Shown here piece after piece: positions 39,137 to 50,169 of a DNA stretch of 64,000 nt (its first letter is position 1; each line of letters begins with the position of its first letter). Position numbers and translations under genes: made by a program. The notes beneath the pieces are model-generated. The model did no database searches and was not told the origin of the DNA. It saw nothing but the letters and a program-made list of their open reading frames with translations. The DNA comes from Isoperla grammatica (taxonomy: Eukaryota; Arthropoda; Insecta; Plecoptera; Perlodidae). The stretch spans positions 33,691,305-33,755,304 of the forward strand of contig OX246746.1 in NCBI GenBank assembly GCA_945910005.1, given 5' to 3'.

Positions 39137-39844
39137 TGGTGTTTTCCAATGGACTGCACTCGAAACGAGACCAGTGCGCACTGAAACGTCACAGTGACGT
39201 AATGCACTAGACGAGTGGAGCTACTAGTGCAGCGCTCATTGGAACACGAAAATAAACTCTGTGCAAAGATCTAACGCGCCAAATGAAGAAGTGTAACTGT
39301 GTGGTTATTATAAATTTTATTATGGGGTCCGATAATGGCGAAATAATAACTTATGACGGTGTGTTGTGCAATGTGAATATTGCTGGTTATTTGCACAGTT
39401 ATATAATATGCCTAGATACCAGCATTTAGCCTACATAACCTACAAATAGAAAACGACGCATTGAAATTAGATTAAAATAGGGCCCTAGCTTTGTGTAGGC
39501 CTATCCAATAGCCCTAGGCCTCAGAATCTAGGCCTGAATTTTTGGTTTAACTTCCTTAGGTTGCATCATTTGGAACAATATTATTTCGTCATCGCTGTTG
39601 TCAGAGGACACAAGTAATTCCATCAACAAGTACATATCTCCCGCGTCTAATGCCGCCATCTTTGCACTGACTTGATTGCACTTGCCTCTGAACTGAGTGC
39701 GACTCAGTGCGGCACTCGATGAGTGCAGTCCTCCATTGGAATACGAAATATTGCACTGAGTGCGCACCGAAAAGTCCATTGGAATACGATTGTGGGTAGC
39801 GGTGCGCACTCAGTGCAGTCCAGTGCACCCATTGGAAAACACCA
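39137..39844. mobile_element. PIF/Harbinger-type MITE
   Basis: A 708-bp element. The left end TGGTGTTTTCCAATGG is exactly complementary to the right end (CCATTGGAAAACACCA). TAA flanks both sides (39134-39136 and 39845-39847), the 3-bp TWA duplication typical of PIF/Harbinger. CCATTGGAATACGA and GTGCGCACTCAGTGCA phrases recur inside the right part. A short frame, 39659-39528 on the minus strand, looks like a transposase N-terminus (see that entry). Confidence 0.75.
39528..39659 (-). pseudogene. Remnant N-terminus of a Harbinger-type transposase
   Basis: ATG at 39659 opens MAALDAGDMYLLMELLVSSD, then NSDDEIILFQMM, and stops at 39528. The first exons of Harbinger nucleases often have this Leu-rich plus Ser/Asp/Glu pattern. 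It lies inside a Harbinger-type MITE, so it is probably a leftover coding fragment. Weak on its own. Confidence 0.35.
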
Positions 39845-40379
39845 TAAGATATTATTGATATTGCCTAATTTTAACCAAACACAATCCATTTTACATCCTT
39901 TTTTGATGATATCTAGTCTACCTACGTTTTTCCAAAATATGGATATTGATTGTCGTTTTAAACTAAAGTTACAACCAACTATTGGTAATTATTCTCACGC
40001 TTCTCAAGCTATATTGTGTTGAACTTCACTAACTCACTACAACTACACATTGGAATGAGAGAGTGGATGTTTGAAAGCCATTCTGTACTCTTGCTTCATA
40101 TGTTTCTAACGTGGAGTGATTTGTGTTTCAGAACTACCGTGATTAACGACCCTGCACAGTCGCACACATGATGGGCCAACACTGGCGAAACCAACCAAAG
40201 AATGCGGTAGTCATAGCTAATACTGTCTTGTAAATTAAATTAACTATATATTTTAAATACACTTGATTATAATCTATTGTTATTTGAATTACAAACCTTA
40301 TATACTGGAAATCATATCCGTTTCTTGTACCACACATACAAAGACTTAGCGGTCCAAATATCCGACATGCCAAACTGAT

Positions 40380-40570
40380 CGACACCTCAAACGTCGGACT
40401 TTAAGACCGGCTGAGCCCCATTTGCTTTACTACTCAAATGTCCGACACCTCGTTTGTTCGACAAAGTTCGCTCCCAGTGGCCCGATGTCCCAAATGTTCG
40501 AGATCCCATTTGATCGACGTCTAAATGTCTTACAACTCAAATGACCAAAGTGTCGAACATTTAGGACGTC
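40380..40570. repeat. Degenerate AAATGTCCGACA-type short repeats
   Basis: Phrases such as CAAATGTCCGACACC, AAATGTTCGAGATCC, CATTTGATCGACGTC and GTCGAACATTTAGGAC recur on both strands at 20-30 bp spacing. Confidence 0.5.
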
Positions 40571-41198
40571 AATCAAGGATTTCGATCAACTCTAACATAG
40601 CCAACGTTTTTTTATTGCTTGCCCGGGCATGTGAGCAAATATTTTACTTACCCGTCCACTATTTTGAAATGACCCGGGCGTCTCGGGCAAAGCATTTCTT
40701 AGCTCTCAGCTGTAAACAACAATGGTAGAGGGAGCCTTGCATGCAGCTGTACAGCTTTGCCCACGAATTAACAACTTTAATTTGGCTTCGAAATGTTCAT
40801 ACGTCGATATTCTTCATCATTGAGCCGACTTGTGACATGAGAAGTGTGTTTCTACGACAAAATGTTATATTATGTCTTGGTCTGGAAATATTTTCTTGGA
40901 TAGACTTAAATCGTGGAATATCTGTATGAAAGAATAAGAATGTCTTACAATAAAATCCACCTGATTATTTTATTTTATATTATGATCATTTTTAACATCA
41001 GATCGTAATCTTGGGTACATTTGGAATACAAAATATGCCCTTAGTTCCAAAATCCATCCGTCCATGTTTGGACAATCACTTCAAGGAAAATCGCTTAGTA
41101 TTTGAAGTCACCCTGCTCTGTGTGGTATCAATATATATACGTTTGTAAAATTAAAAACATGTCGGGTATTACGCCACGTCGGTCACACTCACCTAAAA

Positions 41199-41429
41199 CC
41201 ATGTTGACGCGTTTCGAGACCGCTCTGGACGTGCGTCAGAACGACTGAACGAAGAAGCTCCACATCCCAGCGCGCTGCTCAGGTAGGGCTGCCAACTGCT
41301 GGGCGTTGTAGCTTCGTTTTGCGTGCCATACTGCGAGTAACCCGCACTGGTATTCATAGGTTGCACGTACGTCAAATCTTTGCGCGTGGCGGCCACATTT
41401 GTGATCAAACTTTCACGATGGAGAAACAA
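41199..41429 (-). pseudogene. Penelope-like 3' fragment
   Basis: Minus-strand frame ending SRSDARPERSRNASTWF. The last part reads CGAAACGCGTCAAC, and downstream comes GGTGAGTGTG, as in the Penelope-like copies at 58-62 kb (GTCGAAAATTTACGCAC then GGTGAGTGTT). Such GAAACGCGTC endings are typical of the 3' part of Penelope-like elements, which can carry hammerhead ribozymes. The identification is tentative. Confidence 0.35.
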
Positions 41430-42285
41430 TTGAAGCCTGTTGTGTTAGAACACAGAAATACTTATTCCTTAACAATTCAGCCTGTTTTTGTGATAAAATT
41501 GATGTGTGGTTTTTTTAAATTTTTGTATTACTTATGTTTACTTTTAAAGTTCTAAATTATAGTGTATTGCAATGAATCTGTGGTCCTAGGATCCCGCCCA
41601 CCTTCCCCTACTTCCAGGGGCGGCTCTACTATAAGGGCACACGGTCACGTGCCCCACGTACCATTAATTATTGGCAACCATTATTATAAATAAATTAACC
41701 TGGCCAATAATACCTACTTATTTTTAATTTATCAAATGTTTTTAAATGTTGAAAATGTTTCTATTACGTTTGTGAAGCGAAATGTTTTAGTTTGAACAGT
41801 AGTTCGCGCTCTCCGGTCACAAGCCTGATGAGCCGGGACTACTCTAGCTAATCTTATGGGGTCTAGTCAACACTACCTGCAGCTATGAATCCCATACTTA
41901 ACACGTCGGTAAATGCAGCCACCTCGGGCACAGAGAAAGTGGTGACCGAGTTTGGGTCGAAATCGAACGTGTTTCCATCTCTATCCTCTTTCGCGCCAGA
42001 GACCATAGGGAGTTTAAGAAATATTTCTCTTCTTTGTGCAAGTTTCAAGGGTAGTAGTACAGCACAATACCTCACTAAACAACCTGTTGCAAATATACTT
42101 TTATAAAAGCTCCGCCTATTAGTGTGAATGCCTTCCTATAGCATAGGCCTGGATTCTATTTTTAGCTATCGATATATGCAGCGGCCATCTTTATCATATA
42201 TCGATAGTGGTCACTCGCGCGCGTATTACAACTCGAGCGGACAGTCACAACCAAAGATATTATAATATTCCCTGACACAACAAAC

Positions 42286-42450
42286 ATGCCGGCCACAAAG
42301 CACTGTGCTTATGGGCTTATGGGTTATGCGGGAGCGTTTACATGAGTGGAGTGACCTTTGTACGTTTTCCAAAGCCACATAAAAATATGGTGTTGTGTGA
42401 AAGGATGGGTCCGAGCATGTAGAAGGACAGGGTTTACCACAAAGTGTGTT
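42286..42450 (+). pseudogene. Decayed THAP zinc-finger first exon
   Basis: ATG at 42286 opens MPATKHCAYG. After frame breaks, GVTFVRFPKPHKN and, one frame further, WVRACRRTGF follow. The MP..C..YG start, the VRFPKP block and a WVRACRR helix are the order of a THAP DNA-binding domain. At least one stop (about 42338) and a one-base shift near 42405 inactivate it. The satellite array starts directly after it. THAP domains occur in Kolobok and P-type transposases and in host regulators. Confidence 0.5.
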
Positions 42451-42651
42451 ATTTAGACCTAAATCGACGATAAAACTCAATTTATGCATTTTCATAAAAC
42501 TCTTGCAGAATGCAAACTAACATTCTTTTTTATTAACGGAGGGTGGAACTTCTTAAGTAGTTATCGAAATGTGAGGAAATGGACAAATTGTGCTTTTTGG
42601 AGCCTTAAACGCTCAAACACATCAATTTGTGCAATTTGGTTGAAACCCTTA

Positions 42652-42918
42652 TACCCCGTTCACACTACGTTTCGTAATCGAAGTTAAGATAACTGAGTTT
42701 ATTTTTGATCACACTCAATGACCACTGCCTGTATTACTTTACATGGCGGCGACTGGGCAATGACCTTGAAGCTAACTCAGTTAAATGCTTAACTGAGTTG
42801 TAGGAACGTAGTTACCCAGCTTTACTGTAGTTAAGCCTAACTGCGTTCCGTTCACATAGCCTTGGTAACTGGAGTTAACGCGGTAACTACAGTTAAGGAC
42901 TGTAATGTGAACAGGGTA
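42652..42918. mobile_element. Harbinger-type MITE inside the array
   Basis: 267 bp. The left end TACCCCGTTCACACTAC and the complementary right end (GTAATGTGAACAGGGTA) are flanked by TTA on both sides (42649-42651 and 42919-42921). The uninterrupted monomer has a single TTA there (CCCTTACGAATCC), which proves insertion. Confidence 0.8.
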
Positions 42919-45020
42919 TTACGAATCCCAGCCGTAATCAAGATTCCTCTCAAAACTGGATGTTTGTGGAAGATAGTCTGATATCTGCCAATTTCTATAA
43001 TTTATACTTATTTAAAGCTAAAACGACCAAAAAACTCAATTCTTGCATTTTCAAAAACTCTTACAGGATGCAAAATAAAACTCTTATTTTTCAACGGAAG
43101 GTGTAACTTCTTAAGTAGTTATCGAAATGTGACGAAATGGACAAATTGTGCTAATTGTAGCCTGAAACGCTTAAAAACGTCGATTTCGGAATTTAGTTGA
43201 AACCCTTACGATTCCCAGCAGTATTCAAGTGTCCTCTCAAAACTGAAAGTCTGTAGTAGATAGACTGAAATCAGCTAATTTCTACAATTTATGCTTATTA
43301 AAGCCTAAAACGCCCAAAAAACTCAATTTATTCATTTTCATAAAACTCTTGCAGAATGCGAACTATAATTCTTATTTTTCAACGGATGGTGTAACTTCTT
43401 AAGTAGTTATCGAAATGTGACGAAATTTACAAATTGTGCTAATTGGAGCGTGAAACGCTTAAAAACATCGATTAGTGCAATTTGGTTAAAACCCCTACGA
43501 TTCCCAGAAGTAATCGAGATTCCTCTCAAAACTGGAAGTTAGTGGTAGATACTCTGAAATCAGCCAATTTCTATAATTTATGCTTATTTAAGCCTAAAAC
43601 GATTAAAAAACTCAATTTATTCATTTTCATAAAATTCTTGCAGAATGCGAACTATAATTCTTATTTTTCAACGGATGGTGTATCTTCTTAAGTAGTTATC
43701 GAAATGTGACGAAATGGACAAATTGTCCTTATTGGAGCCTTAAACGCTAAAAAACATCGATTTGTGCCATTTGGTTGAAACCCTTACGAATCCCAGCCGT
43801 AATAAAGATTCATCTCAAAACTGGAAGTTTGCGGTATATAGACTGAAATCAGCCAATTTCTAAAATTTATGCTTTAAAAACTAAATTTATGCATTTACAT
43901 AAAGCTCTTGTAGAATGGAAACTAATGTTCTTATTTTTCAACGGAGGGTGTCACTTCTTAAATAGTTATCGAAATGTGACGAAATGGACAAATTGTGCTA
44001 ATTGGAGCCTGAAACGTTTAAAAACATCGATTTGTGCAATTTGGTTAACACTTACGAATCCTAGCCGTAATCAAGATTCTTCTCACAACTGGAGGTTTGT
44101 GGTAGATAGTCTGAAATCAGCTTATTTCTATAATTTATGCTTATATAAGCCTAAATCGACCAAAAAACTCAATTTATGCATTTTCATAAAACTATTGCAG
44201 AATGCAAACTAAAATTCTTATTTTTCAACGGAAGGTGTAACTTCTTAAGTAGTTATCGAAATGTGACGAAATGGACAAACTGTGCTTATGGAGCCTTAAA
44301 CGCTCAAAAACATCGATTTGTGCAATTTGGTTGAAACCCTTACGAATCCCAGCCTTAATCAAGATTCCTCTCAAAACTGGAAGTTTGTGGTAGATAGTCT
44401 GAAATCAGCCAATTTCTATAATTTATGCTTATTTAAGGCTAAAACCACCAAAAAACTCAATTCTTGCATTTTCAAAAACTCTTACAGGATTCAAAATAAA
44501 ATTCTTATTTTTCAACGGAGGGTGTAACTTCTAAAGTAGTTATCGAAATGTGACGAAATGGACAAATTGTCCTTATTGGAGCCTAAAACTTTCAAAAACA
44601 TCTATTTGTGCAATTTGGTTGAAACCCTTACGAATCCCAGCCGTAATCAAGATTCCTCTTAAAATTTGTAAGTTTGTAGTAGATTGACTGAAATCAGCCA
44701 ATTTCTACAATTGATGCTTATTTAAGCCTTAAACGACCAAAAAACTCAATTTATGCATTTTCATAAAACTCTTGCAGAATGCAAACTAACATTCTTATTT
44801 TTCAACGGATGGTGTAACTTTTAAAGTAGTTATCAAAATGTGACGAAATGGACAAATTGTGCTTATTGGAGCCTGAAACGCTTAAAAACATCGATTTGTG
44901 CAATTTGGTTGAGACCTTTACGATTCCCAGCCGTAATCAAGTTTCCTCTTAAAACTGGAAGTCTGTACTTAGTAGATAGACTGATATTAGCCAAAGTCTA
45001 TAATTTATGCTTATTTAAAT

Positions 45021-45033
45021 GTGGGCTGTCACG
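45021..45033 (+). repeat. Left terminal inverted repeat of the Kolobok-like element
   Basis: GTGGGCTGTCACG, exactly inverse to 48016-48028. Confidence 0.85.
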
Positions 45034-45474
45034 AAAAATAAAATGTGCTCATTCACTCAAAAAGTCGAACGTCGAAAACGCGAAGTCTCTACGATTTCGC
45101 ATCAAGTAGTTATACCGATATTACGACTAGCAGACGATTTTGTGACGTCAGCGCTACGTATCGTGGGCCAGCCGCGCCCGGCTCGATGCCGTGATTTGTG
45201 TTCGGTGTGAGGCGGTAAGCTACGCACCAGTCCTGTCTCTCTCAACGTGCGTGTTGCTTTTGTACATTGTCAACCTTCCGCAATAGTTTTTCAAGTGTGT
45301 TATGACGATTACATGTGGTAATAATAAGTGACTTCAAACGCATAGGAACAATATTGTAGCTTTGAATGTGTGATACGAACGTTCATCAGTATCTATTTCC
45401 AAAGTTTATTTTATCGTGTTTTGTCTCTGCAGTGACTGTGTTTTTTGTATGATCGTCATATTTTATATTTTATA

Positions 45475-47430
45475 ATGCCGTCCTGATCGGTCTATAAGTG
45501 TTCTCATAGTCCTGGGCAAGTATTTGACGGAAAACGCATCAGTTTACACAAGTTTCCAAACAGGAATCGATCTCCAGTCCGTCACAAAGCATGGGTGAAT
45601 AAAATCAGTCGGGTTGGTTTTGTGCCCAGTGCGACTTCGGTGGTATGTTTAAATCACTTTACTACTGCCAATTTCCACACATCTGCACAGCTAAAGGTAG
45701 ATTTTGGTCTGTTTGCAAGTAGGTGTAACCCTGTGCTAATCAAAAGTGCAATACCGTCAAAAAACATGAAAGGTTTTCAGGGATCTGTTGTGTCATCGTC
45801 TTCCTCAGCATCCGAGCCGCAATCGAAAAGGCGTCGAAACACGTCGGTATACATTAGAAAGAAGACAGTAGCCGAAGCCATGGAAAATGCCGGCGGTAAT
45901 ACTTTGACGGATGTAGAACCAGAAGTAGGCATTAGTGAACCGGACATCACTACATATTATACTGACATTGCACATGATCGCGGGACGACTCGAGATATTG
46001 GAATCCAGTGCAATCTTATCGGCGACAATCTAGCTGACAATATGACAAGTGCTTGTGATGTAGACCCAGATGAGCGATTGGATTCCTCTTATGAGCCAAC
46101 AATAGAGGAACACACCGACGAGGACGATGACCACAGAGAAATCAGCGATGACGATAGCGATGATGAAGGCAGCGAATGCAACGCCGACAACAATAGACCT
46201 AAAGCTGATACATACGATTCGTTCATTGTTTTATGGGATTGTTTAAAACTGCTATTTGTTTATTGTATGGAATGTGGTCACAAAGTCACCGACCTACAAC
46301 AATCGACTAAGGGTGCAGCACTAATTGTTTCAACGATATGCAATATAGGTCACAGACTGATTTGGAGATCGCAATCATCCAACAATCGGTTCGGTGTTGG
46401 CACCGTGAAGTTTGCAACATCACTATATTGCACGGGCACGAGCTTCATAAAGTTTCATTCTTTTGCAGAAGCAATAAATATGTTATTTTTTTCTGAGGCC
46501 ACGTACTACAGGATCGTGCGTCGATTCATTGCTCCGTGCATAAAACACACGTGGACGGAGCACATTATGAATAACGCCAGAGAAGAGACAGTTCGGGAAG
46601 GCGGAGCCTGGTTGTCAGGTGACGGGCAATACGATTTGTCTAGGTTCTGTGCCAAATATTGCACGTATACTATTATGGATATAAAGACTGATAAGATAAT
46701 GGATTTTATTGTTCTGCAGCAGGGTCTCGTAGCGGGAGAGTTAGAAAAGCCGGCTTGCGACCAACTTTTAACGCGCCTTATTGAAAATTATGGAACAAAT
46801 ATTGATTTATTCCTCACTGATCGTCACCGGGGGATCAGAAAAATGATAAGAGAAAAGTATGATGGCATCTCACACGAGTTCGATGTATGGCATGTGAGTA
46901 AGAGCCTGGCCAAGGCTATTAAAGCTGTCGAGAAGAAAGCACCAAGCTTAGAAGGCTGGAAATCAAGTATAATCAACCATCTGTGGTGGTCATCGATGAC
47001 CTGCAATAACGACGACGATGTTTTGATCGAAAAATTCAAATCTGTTCTCTCACACGTTACCAACACACATTCATGGGAAGGCAACGATCACTTCCACTTG
47101 TGTGACCATGATGATCTTGACGAGGAGGAGGAAAGGGACGTCAACTGGAAAGATGAGAATTCTCACGATTTTAGAGTGTTATCGAACATAATTTTGGACA
47201 AAACATTCCTTCAAGATTTACGGCATACAAAGCACTATTGCCACACAGGGAGCCTAGAGTCATATCATAATGTACGGTTAAAATACTTGCCGAAAAGATA
47301 AGCCTTCTCATACGAAGGTATGGTACTCCGCAGCATGTTGGCGATCATCGATCATAACCCTCTCATCAATATCATCAATAATCCTCTTGAAGCTCGACGA
47401 GGTGAGGATTTTCCTCGTAAACCAACATAG
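45475..47430 (+). pseudogene. THAP-domain transposase (Kolobok-like), two nonsense changes
   Basis: ATG at 45475 fits a THAP start (MPS). Codon 4, where the family has its first zinc Cys, is TGA (45484-45486). Beyond it come Cys9, HKFPNRN, a Trp helix, and Cys58-x2-His61 (VCLNHF), completing the THAP pattern. An acidic linker follows (residues about 180-200). The transposase core has GDGQYD (Asp383), FLTDRHRG (Asp449), HEFDVWH (467-473) and GSLESYH (Glu595). The frame stops at TAA 47299-47301, yet the same frame goes on with AFSYEGMVLRSMLAIIDHN to TAG 47428, as expected for the family C-terminus. The longest uninterrupted stretch is 45595-47298. Confidence 0.75.
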
Positions 47431-47707
47431 CTTGGCGCGCTGTTTTCAAGACGTCAATGTTAAGTATGACTTGATTAAACGAAGAATGGTACTTGATACA
47501 GTCAACACTGCCTCTCATCTTGTTAAAAATTACACTCTCTGTGCAACAGAAACTTTCAGCGTCGGTCGTCATAAAAACACACTCACCGCAATCACACCAA
47601 TCTATTGAGCCTACGAAGTCGCGATTTAATGGCTTATTTCGTCTTGGCGGTTTCTCAGCTTGCTTCGACTTTCGAGGTTCAAACTTGTAGGGTTGTAATT
47701 GCGACAT
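47375..47707 (-). CDS. P2X7 C-terminal 'ballast'-like cysteine-rich protein in the transposon
   Basis: An intact 110-codon frame. The N-terminus has the LQPYKFEP motif, then basic residues. The core is Trp37-Cys38-x-Cys40-x2-Cys43 followed by Cys54-Cys55 and Cys70-x3-His74 (IDWCDCGECVFM, ESFCC, CIKYHSSF), ending in a hydrophobic segment with LNIDVL. This spacing is that of the zinc-binding cytoplasmic ballast domain of vertebrate P2X7 receptors, which is also known as stand-alone proteins in invertebrates. It lacks membrane segments, so it is not a channel. Its end overlaps the transposase frame by about 55 bp. Its role in the element is unknown. Confidence 0.7.
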   Translation of the reverse strand: MSQLQPYKFEPRKSKQAEKPPRRNKPLNRDFVGSIDWCDCGECVFMTTDAESFCCTESVIFNKMRGSVDCIKYHSSFNQVILNIDVLKTARQAMLVYEENPHLVELQEDY

Positions 47708-48015
47708 TATGCCTTAGGATGTATCAATGCAAATATTACGATCAATCACGAAATCCCAATCAGTATCTCGTGACACAGACCGCGAGTCGACTGCGGCTGG
47801 CTACACGTGTTTATACCTGTCAAGCAAGGGTTCGGCGCGCGCTACCAAGAGCCGACCGTAGCGATGACGTTTTCCCCACTCCCCTTCTAAAAGTAAACAC
47901 GCTGTAACTTCCGAACCGATAGCCCGATTCAATTCTAGTATCGACGCTCAATTCATTCAAACGAGGATTCAAAGTTTATTAAATAATATGAGTATGGTCA
48001 AAAATCATTATCAAC

Positions 48016-48028
48016 CGTGACAGCCCAC
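48016..48028 (-). repeat. Right terminal inverted repeat of the Kolobok-like element
   Basis: CGTGACAGCCCAC, exactly inverse to 45021-45033. Confidence 0.85.
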
Positions 48029-48734
48029 CCTAAAGCCTTTAACGAAAAAAACTCAATTTATGCATTTTTTATTAAAATCTTGCAGAATGCAAACTAACAT
48101 TCTATTTTTGAACGGAGGGTGTAACTTCTTAAGTAGTTATCGAAATGTGACGAAATGGACAAACTGTGCTTATGGAGCCTAAAACGCTAAAAAACATCGA
48201 TTTGTGCCATTTGGTTAAACCCTTTTCGATTTCAAGCCGTAATCAAGATTCCTCTTAAAAGTGGAAGTTTGTGGTAGATAGACTGAAATCAGCCAATTTC
48301 TACAATTTATGCTTATTTAAGCCTAAAACGACCAAAAAACTCAATTTATGCATTTTCATAAATTTCTTGCACAATGCAAACAAACATTCTTATTTTTCAA
48401 CGGAGGGTGTAACTTCTTAAGTAGTTATCGAAATGTGACGAAATGGACAAATTGTGCTTACTGGAGCCTAAAACGCTCAAAAAATCGATTTGTGCAATTT
48501 GGTTGAAACCGTTTAGAATTCCAGCAGTAATCAAGATTCCTCTTAAAAGTGGAAGTTTGTGGTAGATGGACTGAAATCAGCCAATTTCTACAATTTATGC
48601 TTAATTAAGCCTAAAACGACAAAAAACCCAATTTATGCATTTTCATAAATTTCTTGCAGAATGCAAACTAACATTCTTATTTTTCAACGGAGGGTGTTAC
48701 TTCTCGCTTCGCATGCGCGGCCCCAACTATATGG

Positions 48735-49806
48735 TTGCCGAAGTCGCTCCGATCAGTGCTCCTAGAGGCTGTCCATTCGCATCCGTTGAGCGGCCACTTT
48801 GGGTTTTATAAAACGTTGCGCCGAGTGCAGGAAAAGTACTCTTGGTTGGGTATGCGGCAGGATGTTCTGCTGTTCGTGCGTTCCTGTCAGACCTGCCAAC
48901 GGGTAAAGCAACGAAATAAAAAGCCTCACGGATTTATGTGTAGCTCCCCAGCTCTGAAACCCTTTGCCGAATTGAGCATCGATCTGATAGGACCTCTGCC
49001 CCGTTCATCCCAAGGCTTCTCATACATTCTGGTGGTGATTGATAAGTTCACACGATACCCGGAGATATTTCCCATTCGCAGTCCAACATCGAAAGCCATA
49101 ATCGAGAAGATCGTAGAACTGTTCTACAGACACGGTTTCCCGGAAGCAGTATCTAGTGACAACGATCGGTTATGGCCAAACTGTGCATTTCTGATCGTCA
49201 CACAGTACCTTACCGCCCTTGTGGGCAACAAGTGGAGCGGCACAATGGCATCCTCAAAACGGCAATAAGGTGTTATTGCGAATGTCACAAACAATGGGAC
49301 GCCCATCTTCATTCTTTGGCATTTGCCCTGCGAGCAGCCGAAAGTGAAGTGACTGGCTACACACCATCATATCTTAGTATTGGTCGGGAGCTGCGGACGC
49401 CGTGGGACTACAAGGCACCGCCTGTGCACCATCCACTGCGGTCGACACGCATGATTATGCCACGGATCTGCACTCAAAGCTTATGGAGGCCGTAACCTGG
49501 GCGAAGACACACGTCAGGGCTAATCAGGACGCCCGTAAGGCAAGATACGATGCGTCTCGAAGTAGCCATACCTTTAGCGTTGGCGACTTGGTGCTGAAGG
49601 ACCTCCACACATTAAGCAGTGCAGACCAAGGGACGGCAGCAGGGTTGGCAGCACGTCGGTCGGGACCCTTCAGAATCGTACGATGCGTAGCACCTAATTC
49701 CTTCGACCTGGTGGAAGAGGGGACTAAGAAAAAGGCGGGACGGGCCAACGCTGACCAACTGCAACCTTGGCTGACGACACCACGTTGGGACCAAACGGAC
49801 GCCTAG
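48735..49806 (+). pseudogene. Gypsy integrase fragment, two frameshifts
   Basis: The first frame (48735-49165) has the zinc-binding part (VHSHPLSGHFG, then CQTCQ) and the catalytic Asp in LSIDLIGPLP, reaching AVSSDN. A frameshift near 49165 leads to a frame with the catalytic Glu (QQVERHNGIL). A second shift between 49400 and 49495 leads to the C-terminal part (FSVGDLVLKDL, then SGPFRIVR), ending at 49806. Confidence 0.75.
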
Positions 49807-49829
49807 TTCACGTTCTAAGGGGGGGAGAA

Positions 49830-50169
49830 TGTCGCATGTGCGACAGGTGAAGAGAGAGGGTTCGGGCTCTGAGTGACGCGAACGTGTTCGCCCTCTCGCG
49901 AGTGTATTATAATTCGAGCGTTCAAGGGGAGTTTCGACCCCGCTAGCGAGTGCGATAGTTTCTGGTTTATAATAGTTACGAAGGGAACAACTAAGAAGGC
50001 TTCGAAAAGACAAGACGGCATTGTTGCAAAAAAGAAGAAGTTCGAGTAAGATTGTTTTCATGAGTTCAGTAGCAGAGAAGAAAAAAAGGTTTTAGTTATT
50101 CTCTCTGTAGTTTGCTCAGAATAAAAATGAATCTGTGCATATTATTGTCACCCCTTTAATCACGTGTCA
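49830..50169 (+). repeat. 3' LTR of the truncated Gypsy element
   Basis: 340 bp, TG...CA, with a palindromic start TGTCGCATGTGCGACA and an AATAAA near 50121 as a likely polyadenylation signal. Confidence 0.75.

Larger units (their letters stand above)
39848..42285. other. Stretch with scattered repeats, no intact gene
   Basis: Holds the CGAC-rich short repeats at 40380-40570, a Penelope-like 3' fragment (41199-41429), and a CAGGGGCGGCTCTACTATAAG phrase near 41626 like a hAT left end without a partner. The rest is AT-rich and unassigned. Confidence 0.4.
45019..48029 (+). mobile_element. Kolobok-like DNA transposon with two convergent genes
   Basis: The terminal inverted repeats GTGGGCTGTCACG (45021-45033) and its exact complement (48016-48028) bound 3.0 kb inserted in a satellite monomer. 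The left flank reads TTTAAA and the right CTAAAG, fitting a 4-bp duplication TAAA, or TTAA with one change; Kolobok elements target TTAA. Inside, a THAP-DDE transposase is on + and a cysteine-rich P2X7-ballast-like protein on -, meeting tail to tail near 47400. The transposase has two in-frame stops, so this copy is inactive. Confidence 0.75.
48704..50169 (+). mobile_element. 5'-truncated Ty3/Gypsy element of a second family (3' pol plus LTR)
   Basis: Integrase sequence starts abruptly after a satellite phrase (GGGTGTTACTTCT). It is followed by a purine tract AAGGGGGGGAGAA and a 340-bp LTR (49830-50169, TGTCGCATG to GTGTCA). The satellite resumes at GTGCAATTTGG, leaving about 100 bp of the monomer missing, so truncation came with a local deletion. 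Orientation and sequence differ from the Gypsy element at 32-38 kb. Confidence 0.8.

Noticed and set aside
41620..41670. CAGGGGCGGCTCTACTATAAG, like a hAT left end
   Set aside because: No matching right end in the next kilobase.
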